Below are positions 1 through 5,208 of a stretch of DNA of 5,208 nt, piece after piece. The stretch lies in contig JAGNOB010000170.1 in NCBI GenBank assembly GCA_017990305.1, positions 1-5,208 on the forward strand, given 5' to 3'. A model generated the notes under the pieces. That model worked only from the letters and a program-made list of their open reading frames with translations. It did not search any database and was not told the DNA's origin. Position numbers and translations under genes: made by a program. Within the stretch, counting starts at the first letter, position 1. Every line of letters starts with the position of its first letter. The DNA is from Leucobacter sp. GTDB lineage: Bacteria > Actinomycetota > Actinomycetes > Actinomycetales > Microbacteriaceae.

Positions 1-40
1 CCCGAGCGGAACTGCGCTGGTTGCGGACGGGGGCAACTGA
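1..40 (+). CDS. C-terminal end of a probable short-chain dehydrogenase (partial)
   Basis: Reading from base 2, the last codons give PSGTALVADGGN followed by TGA at 38-40. The pattern G-x-x-L-x-x-DGG close to the C-terminus is typical of classical short-chain dehydrogenases/reductases, whose last strand usually ends in a segment such as L-x-V-DGG. Only twelve codons are visible, so the family call is pattern recognition on a very short stretch. The reaction, substrate and cofactor cannot be told. The gene would converge on the GntR gene, leaving 26 bases between the two stops. A second frame (from base 1) is also open to a TAG at 70-72, but its residues match nothing I recognise. Confidence 0.42.
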   Translation, partial: PSGTALVADGGN

Positions 41-44
41 CCCT

Positions 45-62
45 GTCGAGCGCTAGCGCGAC
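45..62. terminator. Possible bidirectional hairpin between convergent gene ends
   Basis: The 26 bases between the stop at 38-40 (+) and the stop at 67-69 (minus) contain a perfect 10-bp palindrome, GCGCTAGCGC, at 50-59. It is flanked by GTC (45-47) and GAC (60-62), which can extend the stem past a two-base bulge. Its position between two convergent gene ends suits a shared terminator. There is no T-run on either side, so it is not a textbook intrinsic terminator; high-GC actinobacteria often use such U-poor hairpins. The functional call is inference. Confidence 0.3.
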
Positions 63-66
63 CGCA

Positions 67-462
67 CTATAGGGCGGCGTATGCGTCGCCGATCAGCGTG
101 AGGGCCCGGTCTCGATCCACACCGAGTTCGGTGAGGGATCGGGCCGCGCCCTGCGCGACCTCTCTCGCTCGCGCCTCGACCGGATCGTCGCCCAGGCGAA
201 CGAACGTGCCTGCGCGACCTCGCCCCTCGACGACACCCGCCTCCTCGAGCGTGCGATACGCCGACGCAACAGTGTTCGTGGCGATGCTCAGCTCAGCGGC
301 AAGCGCCCGCACCGTCGGCAGTCGGGAGCCGGGGGCGAGCTCGCCCGCGGCAACCGCCGCAATCACGGCGTCGTGGAGTTGCCGGAACGGGGGCACGGAA
401 GAGGTAGGGTCCAGTGCAAGCACAAAGCGGGTCATAGCGCCCAGCATAAAGCCCGACGCCAT
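67..462 (-). CDS. Short GntR-family (YtrA-type) transcriptional regulator
   Basis: This is a DNA-binding regulator of about 131 residues. After a nine-residue lead (MASGFMLGA) it shows the standard GntR winged-helix layout: PPFRQLHDAVIAAVAAGEL, then APGSRLPTVRALAAELSIA (about residues 44-62), the recognition helix region TNTVASAYRTLEEAGVV, and the wing GRGRAGTFVR ending near residue 89. Only about 40 residues follow, predicted helical, with no FCD or UTRA effector domain. That short tail is the mark of the YtrA subfamily, which usually dimerises through it and often controls transporters. It is the last gene of the unit, 23 bases after the permease stop, so control of its own operon is the obvious guess. 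An internal ATG at 433-435 (122 residues, starting MTRFVLALDP) matches the usual family N-terminus but has only a weak ribosome site; I chose 462 because GGAG lies six bases before it. The family is clear; the ligand and target are unknown. Confidence 0.88.
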   Translation of the reverse strand: MASGFMLGAMTRFVLALDPTSSVPPFRQLHDAVIAAVAAGELAPGSRLPTVRALAAELSIATNTVASAYRTLEEAGVVEGRGRAGTFVRLGDDPVEARAREVAQGAARSLTELGVDRDRALTLIGDAYAAL

Positions 463-468
463 GACCCG

Positions 469-472
469 CTCC
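469..472 (-). promoter_or_regulatory. Ribosome binding site deciding the GntR start
   Basis: On the minus strand GGAG lies six bases before the ATG at 460-462, inside the 23-base gap after the permease stop. The in-frame ATG codons at 445-447 and 433-435 have no comparable motif; the last has only a GGG four bases away. This favours the longer protein, although the shorter form fits the family alignment equally well. Confidence 0.55.
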
Positions 473-485
473 GCGTTGAGAGGGG

Positions 486-1913
486 TTAGCCGATGCCGGC
501 CATCTCCTCGACGTGCGTCTTGCCGATGCGGCCGAGCACTGCCGGACGCTTCGACTTGATCCACCAGTACCGCGAGAACGCGATGAGCATTGTCGCCAGG
601 AAGATGTACGGGATCACGTTGATCGGGAACACCGGTACGGGGTAGACATTTGCGATGAACACGTATGCCATGGCGAGCACGGCGATGACAGCGGTCACCC
701 ACACGAGGCGATTCTTGATGCCCTCGCGTGTGGTGTACACGACTCCGGCTATCGCGACGAGCGAGTACGCCACCATGTAGCCGTAGGTGCCGTACGTGTC
801 GACCCACACCGTGATGTCCATCGGGTTGGTGCCCATGAGTAGCAGGATGATGTCGAGCACGATCGCGGCGGGCCCGGCGATAAGGAGCACGCGGTGCGGC
901 GTGAGGTGCGTCTCGTGGGTGCGGCCGAAGCGCTCCGGCACCATGCCCTCTTTGCCCATGACGTAGAGGATGCGGCCGACAACGTTGAGTGGAGCCACGA
1001 CCACGGCGAAGAACGATGCTGCGACACCGAAGACGAGGATCGGGGTGAACCAGCCGGGCATGTTGACCTTTTCAGCGACGGCCTGCAGCGGGCTCGCAAC
1101 CTCACCGAGCTCGTCACCGAGCACAGCGATCTGCGTGTACGCAGCGAAGACGTAGAGCACGCCGACGGCGACGGCACTCCACATGATTGCGCGGGGGATC
1201 GCTTTCTTCGGATCCTTCGCCTCGCGGCCGAGCGCGTCAGCCGAGGAGAAACCGACGAAGCCGAGGATACCGAGCACCATGCCGGCCGCGACTCCCTGGA
1301 AGGGGACGCCCTCGAACCGGAACTGCGACGGATCCCATGCCGCGTCACCGAGCACGATAAGCGCGGTGATGAGCAGCACGAGGATGATCGCGACAGACAG
1401 CAGTTCGAGCACGAGCGAAATACGCGCCGAGACCCTGATGCCGCGAATCGTAAAGAACGTCGCGCCGCCGCCGATGATCACGGCGAGTGCGATGAGCCAC
1501 GGGGTGCTCCCCGCGGAATCCACCCCGAAGATCACGAGCAGGTCAGACATGTACGACACAGCGCCGCCCAGCGAGCCTGCCGCGATGCCCCACGAACCGA
1601 TGAGCAGCGCGACGCCCGCTGCGAACGCGCCGGCTGGGCCGAGGCCCTGCGCGACGTAGGTGTACAGCGAGCCAGCCGAAGCGTGCCGCTTCGCGAACAT
1701 GCTGATGATGTAGCCGACACAGAGAATGACGATCGTGGCGAGCACGAACGCAAACATGGTGCCGCTGCCGGCGCCGAGGAAGATCGACGCTGCGGTGAAC
1801 GCGATGACCGCGCTCGGCGCGATGCTTGCGATGGCCTGAGCCGCAAGCTCGGGGCCAGACATGACCCCTTCGCGAAGGCCGGCGTCGACCTTCTGGGTAG
1901 TGGACTGCGACAT
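486..1913 (-). CDS. APC-family amino acid/amine permease
   Basis: This 475-residue inner-membrane transporter has the length and hydrophobic pattern of the amino acid-polyamine-organocation (APC) superfamily. About twelve membrane spans can be placed near residues 27-47, 52-73, 93-128, 138-155, 165-188, 205-222, 242-264, 290-312, 341-360, 372-393, 401-421 and 428-447. The first span carries SIAPSAVIAFTAA, where this family breaks the helix to bind substrate. FAKRHASAGSLYTYVAQGLGP (about 73-93) is the conserved loop after span two. GFVGFSSADALGREAKDPKKAIPRAI (about 218-243) is the span-6 and loop signature, with SS where many relatives have E-S/T. Such permeases are usually symporters or exchangers of amino acids, amines or related compounds; the substrate is not evident. 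The start has AAAGGAG six bases before the ATG. It lies 29 bases after the dehydrogenase stop and 23 before the GntR gene, so co-transcription is likely. The dehydrogenase neighbour suggests uptake of a compound that is then oxidised (inference). Confidence 0.93.
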   Translation of the reverse strand: MSQSTTQKVDAGLREGVMSGPELAAQAIASIAPSAVIAFTAASIFLGAGSGTMFAFVLATIVILCVGYIISMFAKRHASAGSLYTYVAQGLGPAGAFAAGVALLIGSWGIAAGSLGGAVSYMSDLLVIFGVDSAGSTPWLIALAVIIGGGATFFTIRGIRVSARISLVLELLSVAIILVLLITALIVLGDAAWDPSQFRFEGVPFQGVAAGMVLGILGFVGFSSADALGREAKDPKKAIPRAIMWSAVAVGVLYVFAAYTQIAVLGDELGEVASPLQAVAEKVNMPGWFTPILVFGVAASFFAVVVAPLNVVGRILYVMGKEGMVPERFGRTHETHLTPHRVLLIAGPAAIVLDIILLLMGTNPMDITVWVDTYGTYGYMVAYSLVAIAGVVYTTREGIKNRLVWVTAVIAVLAMAYVFIANVYPVPVFPINVIPYIFLATMLIAFSRYWWIKSKRPAVLGRIGKTHVEEMAGIG

Positions 1914-1942
1914 GCAGCTCTCCTTTGAGATGGTATGAAGTG

Positions 1943-3055
1943 TTACGGAATGAGGAGCGTGCGGAGCACGCCGCCGGATGCGAGATCGTCGAGCGCCTCA
2001 GCAGCCTCGTCGAGCGGACGTCGCCCCGAGATGAGCGGATCGAGCTTGAGCTGGCCGTCCATGTAGCGGTCAACGAGAGCGGGGATGTCGATCGAGGGGC
2101 GGACCGAGCCATAGTTCGAGCCGAGGATGCGCTGATCAGCTTCGGCGAGCACGAGCGGCTCGAACGATGCCTTCGCTCCCGTCGGAGGCAGGCCGACGAT
2201 GACGGCTGCGCCGCCGAGTCCGAGCATCTGAATCGCCTGCTCAGTGGTGACGGTGCGGCCGATCGCGTCGAACGCGTAGTCGACACCGTCAGGGATGAGC
2301 TCGAACAGCTGCTCGACAGCGTTCCCCTCGGAAGCGTCAATGCGGTCGGTCGCGCCGAACTGCATCGCCATATCGGTCTTCTCGGGGACAACGTCGATCG
2401 CGATGATCCGCTCTGCGCCCGCGAGCTTCGCGCCCTGCACGACGTTCAGGCCGACGCCGCCGCAGCCGATGACGGCGACGATTGAGCCAGGCTCGACGGC
2501 GGCGGTGTTCATAACGGCGCCGACACCGGTCGCAACCGCGCAGCCGACAACGGCGATGACATCGAGCGGGGCGTCGTCACGCACCTTGATCGCACCAGAG
2601 GCGGGTACGACAACCTCTTCGGCGAACGATGAGACGCCGAGGTAGTGGTGCAGCGACTCGGTGTCGCCGTCCTCCTGCTCGAGGCTCAGGCGTGACGTGC
2701 CGTCGAAGAGCGACCCCTTCGCGTTGATGACCTGCGCGACCTTCTGGCAGCGCGCCTCGTGTCCCTGCAAGCAGTAGCGGCACTCGCCGCAAGGTGGCAC
2801 CCAGCTGAGTACGACGTGGTCGCCGACCGCGAGCGAGGTGACCCCCTCGCCCAGTTCGAGCACGACGCCGGAGCCCTCGTGGCCCATGACCATCGGCGCG
2901 GGTGCTTCCCACTCGCCGCGCTTCACATGCAGGTCGGAGTGGCAGACGCCGGCAGCGGCGATCTTCACACGGACCTCGCCAGCCTTCGGCGGTGCGAGCG
3001 TGACGTCAGCGACGGCGACCCGGGTGTTGGGTTCCCGGAACACGACTGCTTTCAT
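1943..3055 (-). CDS. Zinc-dependent alcohol dehydrogenase (MDR, AdhC-like)
   Basis: This 370-residue cytoplasmic enzyme belongs to the zinc-containing medium-chain dehydrogenases and most resembles the AdhC/class III-like branch, which includes NDMA- and mycothiol-dependent enzymes. Expected catalytic-zinc ligands are present: C38 (GVCHSDLH), H59-E60 (MGHEGSGVV) and C172 (VGCAVATGVGAV). Four structural-zinc cysteines have the canonical C-x2-C-x2-C-x7-C spacing at 89, 92, 95 and 103. The Rossmann motif is GCGGVG at 197-202, and D221 at the end of the second strand suggests NAD(H) over NADP(H). The protein therefore looks intact. It interconverts an alcohol and an aldehyde or ketone; the substrate is unknown. 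The start at 3055 follows a perfect AGGAGG five bases upstream. The same frame stays open far upstream, antisense to the regulator, but that part has no family similarity. It is first in a unit with the permease and GntR gene and diverges from the PucR-type regulator, its likely controller. A close paralogue lies at the right edge. Confidence 0.95.
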   Translation of the reverse strand: MKAVVFREPNTRVAVADVTLAPPKAGEVRVKIAAAGVCHSDLHVKRGEWEAPAPMVMGHEGSGVVLELGEGVTSLAVGDHVVLSWVPPCGECRYCLQGHEARCQKVAQVINAKGSLFDGTSRLSLEQEDGDTESLHHYLGVSSFAEEVVVPASGAIKVRDDAPLDVIAVVGCAVATGVGAVMNTAAVEPGSIVAVIGCGGVGLNVVQGAKLAGAERIIAIDVVPEKTDMAMQFGATDRIDASEGNAVEQLFELIPDGVDYAFDAIGRTVTTEQAIQMLGLGGAAVIVGLPPTGAKASFEPLVLAEADQRILGSNYGSVRPSIDIPALVDRYMDGQLKLDPLISGRRPLDEAAEALDDLASGGVLRTLLIP

Positions 3056-3060
3056 GTTTT

Positions 3061-3068
3061 CCTCCTCC
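3061..3068 (-). promoter_or_regulatory. Very strong ribosome binding site of the first dehydrogenase
   Basis: The minus strand reads GGAGGAGG, then AAAAC, then ATG. AGGAGG is a full match to the anti-Shine-Dalgarno core at ideal spacing. It fixes the start at 3055 against the upstream in-frame ATG that overlaps the motif (3068-3070), and it points to high translation of this gene. Confidence 0.8.
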
Positions 3069-3109
3069 ATTGGGGTGCGCTCTCGTGGGCGCAAAAGTTC
3101 GTCCAGGAG

Positions 3110-3139
3110 ATGGTAAGTACCTTTGGGGCGCAATGTCAC
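3110..3139 (-). promoter_or_regulatory. Predicted promoter of the dehydrogenase-permease-GntR unit
   Basis: On the minus strand GTGACA (3139-3134) matches five of six bases of the TTGACA -35 consensus. It is followed after 18 bases by TACCAT (3115-3110), four of six with the key T-A-x-x-x-T. The start of transcription would fall near 3103, giving a leader of just under 50 bases that ends in the strong ribosome site. A perfect 6-bp inverted repeat (GGCGCA-N7-TGCGCC, 3127-3145) surrounds the -35 box, and the larger operator candidate lies just upstream. This is a consensus match by eye in GC-rich DNA. Confidence 0.4.
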
Positions 3140-3143
3140 TGCG

Positions 3144-3181
3144 CCAAGTGGTGGAACCTGTCGGTGTGTTTCATCACTTGG
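3144..3181. promoter_or_regulatory. Candidate operator: 10-bp inverted repeat in the divergent intergenic region
   Basis: CCAAGTGGTG (3144-3153) and CATCACTTGG (3172-3181) are inverted copies with nine of ten positions matching, including a perfect CCAAGTG/CACTTGG core, separated by 18 bases. The centres are 28 bp apart, near three helical turns less a few bases, so a dimer or two dimers could contact both halves. The site ends five bases upstream of the dehydrogenase -35 box, a usual activator position, and its right half abuts the regulator's -10 box, a usual repressor position. The PucR-type protein is the natural candidate to bind here, activating the operon and limiting its own synthesis. 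The repeat is seen directly; the binding protein and effect are inferred. Confidence 0.5.
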
Positions 3182-3187
3182 TACAGT
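3182..3187 (+). promoter_or_regulatory. Predicted -10 box of a leaderless regulator transcript
   Basis: TACAGT fits the actinobacterial -10 pattern TANNNT and ends six bases before the ATG at 3194. Transcription would then start at or within a base or two of that ATG, giving a leaderless mRNA. This agrees with the absence of any Shine-Dalgarno-like motif in the twenty bases before the ATG. The -35 region is poor (CTGTCG at 3158-3163, three of six, 18-base spacer), as is common for weak or regulated promoters. Confidence 0.48.
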
Positions 3188-3193
3188 TGGCCC

Positions 3194-4642
3194 ATGAGTT
3201 TTGACCTGCGAACCGTCACTCGAGTCGTTGGCGGCAGCTACGTTGATAACGGGATACCCGACCACACCTCGTGTGAAGGCCTCGCGCGCGTCGGCGAATA
3301 CGTCGTCGTAGCGAGTGCCGAGTTTGCGACGCTGGTCACCGGCAGCGTGACGGAGCTGCAGGCGAGATTCGCGCGGGGAACCGAGGCTGCGAAGGTCACC
3401 GCGCGCGCGGTGTTCGTCACCGAGGAAGACAGTCCACGGCTCCGCAAGACCCTCGCCGCACACGGCATGAGCGCAGTACTCGGGGCGACCATCGTCGAAG
3501 ACGCGCTGCATCTTCGGCTCGCGGCCCTGCTCGCTGACGACCGGGCAGCCTCCGACCGGCTCGTTGCCTCTGGCACGCGAGTACTCACCCAGGTTGCACG
3601 GCGCGGGGGAGCTACGGCAGTGATGGCAGAGCTCGCTCACCGCATCGATGGTTGGGCGGTGCTGCTCGACGCGCACGGCCAGCTCATCGCGAGCGCAGGT
3701 GCCGGTCGGCTGCACCTCGACGACGCGAAGGCCGTCGCGCTGGGAAAGCCAGTCCGCGTGCGGCACCCAGGCCTGCAAACCCATCAGGTGGGGTCTGACC
3801 TCGACTTCACCGGCTATCTGGTTGTTGCATCGCGCTCGAGCGCGACCGGGCGAATCCGAGACCTCGCCTCGCAGGCGGCGGCGCTGTTCGATCTTGTTCT
3901 GCGTACCCGAAATCCTTCGCTCACTGAGCACCTTGGACGGGAGGCCCTCCTTGACATCCTTGAGGCAGGTGGGAGCGGTGCCACCGATTTGCTGCGGCGC
4001 TGGGGCGTGCGCGAGGTCGAGCTCACGGCGTTCGTACTCGGCACGCGAACCCGAACGGTCGACCTCGAACGGCTCATGGAGCGGTGGTGCGATGAACTCG
4101 GTGTGGAGCACCTTTTCGTCGAAGACCCGGGGCGCGTGCGCGGATTCGTACCGGAGCACCGCACCGCGGAGCTCGCCGATCGTGTCGAGCGGTTCGACTC
4201 GGCCGGGTCGAGCCCACTGCACCTCGGCTTAGGGGCACCCGCGAGCATCGATGCCCTTGGGCGCAGCTCCCTGCAAGCGCGTCAGGCGTTCGACGTTGCC
4301 CTCGACGCTGGGCAGGGTACGCAGCGCTACTCGGCGCTGCCCACAGTCGACTTCGTGCTTGACGCGATCTCCCCGGAGCAGCGCGTGCAGCTCGGTGGGG
4401 TGCTCGATGATCTACGCGACGCCGATGGTGCGCATGGTGAGCTCCTCGCCACGCTGTTCGTTTTCCTCTCCGAGCACGGCGCGCACCGCGCAAGCGCCAC
4501 ACGCCTTGGGATTCACCGGCAGACTCTTGTGTCGCGCATGCACCGAATTGAGGAGCTATCCGGGCTGTCGATGGCGAGGCCCGACGACAGAGCAGCCGCC
4601 TGGCTTGCGCTCCGGTCGCTCGGGTTCGAGACGCAGGTCTAG
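3194..4642 (+). CDS. PucR/CdaR-type transcriptional regulator
   Basis: This is a 482-residue cytoplasmic regulator. The C-terminal helix-turn-helix at about 414-474 is the clearest part: LLATLFVFLSEHGAHRASA, then TRLGIHRQTLVSRMHRIEEL, then SGLSMARPDDRAAAWLALRSL. It matches the PucR_C/HTH_30 pattern (L-x-HR-x-TL-x-x-R-x-x-RIEEL-x-G, then an ALRSL helix). Upstream, residues 240-375 fit the divergent GGDEF-like middle domain of this family (LGREALLDILEAG; QARQAFDVAL near 361-370). Residues 140-235 resemble a small GAF-like sensor (IDGWAVLLDAHGQLIASAG). Residues 1-115 could be a diverged N-terminal PucR-like domain, less certain. Known members (PucR, AdeR, CdaR) mostly activate adjacent catabolic genes in response to a metabolite. 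Here the gene diverges from the dehydrogenase operon and converges on a second dehydrogenase. The ATG at 3194 has no ribosome site and may be leaderless. A GTG at 3164 would add ten residues but lies between the operator halves. The family is firm; the effector is unknown. Confidence 0.92.
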   Translation: MSFDLRTVTRVVGGSYVDNGIPDHTSCEGLARVGEYVVVASAEFATLVTGSVTELQARFARGTEAAKVTARAVFVTEEDSPRLRKTLAAHGMSAVLGATIVEDALHLRLAALLADDRAASDRLVASGTRVLTQVARRGGATAVMAELAHRIDGWAVLLDAHGQLIASAGAGRLHLDDAKAVALGKPVRVRHPGLQTHQVGSDLDFTGYLVVASRSSATGRIRDLASQAAALFDLVLRTRNPSLTEHLGREALLDILEAGGSGATDLLRRWGVREVELTAFVLGTRTRTVDLERLMERWCDELGVEHLFVEDPGRVRGFVPEHRTAELADRVERFDSAGSSPLHLGLGAPASIDALGRSSLQARQAFDVALDAGQGTQRYSALPTVDFVLDAISPEQRVQLGGVLDDLRDADGAHGELLATLFVFLSEHGAHRASATRLGIHRQTLVSRMHRIEELSGLSMARPDDRAAAWLALRSLGFETQV

Positions 4643-4663
4643 CGCGGGCCGCCGGCGCCGCTG

Positions 4664-5208
4664 CTACGGGATCAGCAGGGTGCGCAGCACGCCCCCTTCG
4701 GCGAGCTCGTCGAGTGCAGACGCTGCCTCTGCGAGTGGGCGACGACCTGAGATGAGCGGATCGAGCAAGAGCTCGCCTGCCATGTATTTGTCGACGAGGT
4801 CGGGGATGTCAACCGACGGGCGTACCGACCCGTAGTGAGAGCCGAGGATCCGCTGGCCTCCCATCGCAAGCACAAGCGGCTGGAAGGAGGCGGTCTCGCC
4901 GTCAGCAGGGAGTCCAACGACGACCGCGGTGCCGCCGATGCCAAGCATGGTCACCGCCTGTTCGGTGGTGGCGGGTCGCCCAATGCCGTCAAACGCGTAG
5001 TCCACGCCGGTCGGAGCGAGCGCGAACACCTGTTCAAGGGTGTCTCCGCCGGATCCGTCCACAGTGTGGGTCGCTCCGAAGTGCCGCGCTGCGTCGAGCT
5101 TCTCTGCGACGACGTCGACCGCGATAATCTGCGCGGCTCCGGCGAGTCTCGCCCCCTGAACGATGTTTAGTCCGACCCCGCCACAGCCGATCACAACAAC
5201 GCTCGATC
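4664..5208 (-). CDS. Second zinc-type alcohol dehydrogenase, paralogue of the first (5' end outside window)
   Basis: The visible part is the C-terminal 180 or so residues of a medium-chain alcohol dehydrogenase; the frame runs off the right edge, so start, promoter and zinc ligands are not seen. It begins in the first Rossmann strand (SSVVVIGCGGVGLNIVQGARLAGA), has the acidic residue of an NAD-preferring enzyme (IIAVDVVAEK) and ends ISGRRPLAEAASALDELAEGGVLRTLLIP. Aligned without gaps to residues 191-370 of the dehydrogenase at 1943-3055, it is identical at 129 of 180 positions by hand count. The GTG at 5192-5194 lies within that conserved strand and is valine, not a start. The gene converges on the regulator, with 21 bases between the stops. 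It probably acts on a related substrate or under different conditions, or it is an older duplicate kept for dosage; whether it shares the PucR-type control depends on the promoter beyond 5208. Confidence 0.92.
   Translation of the reverse strand, partial: SSVVVIGCGGVGLNIVQGARLAGAAQIIAVDVVAEKLDAARHFGATHTVDGSGGDTLEQVFALAPTGVDYAFDGIGRPATTEQAVTMLGIGGTAVVVGLPADGETASFQPLVLAMGGQRILGSHYGSVRPSVDIPDLVDKYMAGELLLDPLISGRRPLAEAASALDELAEGGVLRTLLIP

Noticed and set aside
1..72. Alternative plus-strand frame 1 ending TAG at 70-72
   Set aside because: It would overlap the GntR stop codon and its residues match no family; frame 2 gives a recognisable SDR-like end.
98..559. Plus-strand open frame opposite the GntR gene and the permease end
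   Set aside because: S/R/A/P-rich composition and no domain; shadow of the GntR gene.
894..1928. Long open frame on the plus strand opposite the permease
   Set aside because: Its product is rich in R, D, E and H with no recognisable domain, typical of the antisense of a hydrophobic high-GC gene; the permease on the other strand is unmistakable.
3076..3093. TGCGC-N8-GCGCA hairpin in the dehydrogenase mRNA leader
   Set aside because: A five-base stem of G/C-rich arms is too weak to argue for a riboswitch or attenuator; no leader peptide or conserved aptamer core is visible in the roughly 48-base leader.
3056..4222. The first dehydrogenase's frame stays open upstream across the regulator gene
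   Set aside because: The upstream part has no family similarity and is antisense to a clear PucR-type gene, while AGGAGG marks the start at 3055. It is an artefact of few stops in high-GC DNA.
4643..4663. GC-rich segment between convergent stops as an intrinsic terminator
   Set aside because: Short overlapping palindromes (GCCGGC, GGCGCC) exist, but no stem longer than four pairs without bulges and no T-run can be drawn, so I do not annotate a terminator.
2028..4766. Direct repeat from an 18-base identical stretch shared by the two dehydrogenases (2028-2045 and 4749-4766)
   Set aside because: It is coding homology between paralogues at the DPLIS segment, not a separate repeat element or attachment site.
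5192..5194. GTG as a possible start of a truncated second dehydrogenase
   Set aside because: The codon is inside the conserved first Rossmann strand and the frame continues upstream with matching residues (SSVV) to the window edge, so it is an internal valine.

Overview
The window is high-GC DNA with strong, GC-biased third codon positions, AGGAGG-type ribosome sites and one gene that looks leaderless. This fits an actinobacterium, perhaps one of the Microbacteriaceae, but no taxon marker is present, so the genus is open. It reads as a small catabolic locus with its own regulators. There is no RNA gene, CRISPR array or insertion sequence, and no gene-free stretch longer than 138 bases.

Layout: bases 1-40 (+) probably hold the last codons of a short-chain dehydrogenase. 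Facing it is a minus-strand transcription unit read right to left: a zinc alcohol dehydrogenase (3055-1943), an APC-family permease (1913-486) and a short YtrA-type GntR regulator (462-67). Gaps are 29 and 23 bases. Divergent from the dehydrogenase, across 138 bases, is a PucR/CdaR-type regulator (3194-4642, +). Converging on it, with only 21 bases between stop codons, is a second zinc alcohol dehydrogenase (4664 to beyond 5208, minus). By hand count it is 129/180 (about 72%) identical to the first over the shared C-terminal part.

How it may work (inference): the permease brings in an amino acid, amine or amino-alcohol-like compound. One or both dehydrogenases oxidise an alcohol group, or reduce an aldehyde, in that compound or a product of it. 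The PucR-type protein senses an effector and controls the divergent promoter, and the GntR protein may add feedback from the end of the operon. The substrate cannot be read from the sequence.

The most informative non-coding part is 3056-3193. It contains a near-perfect 10-bp inverted repeat (CCAAGTGGTG-N18-CATCACTTGG) just upstream of a plausible dehydrogenase promoter. The same repeat abuts a TACAGT -10 box six bases before the regulator's ATG. This suggests a shared operator and a leaderless, possibly autoregulated, regulator mRNA. All families are known ones; what may be new is the arrangement (paralogous dehydrogenases flanking the regulator, two regulators of different families) and the operator.
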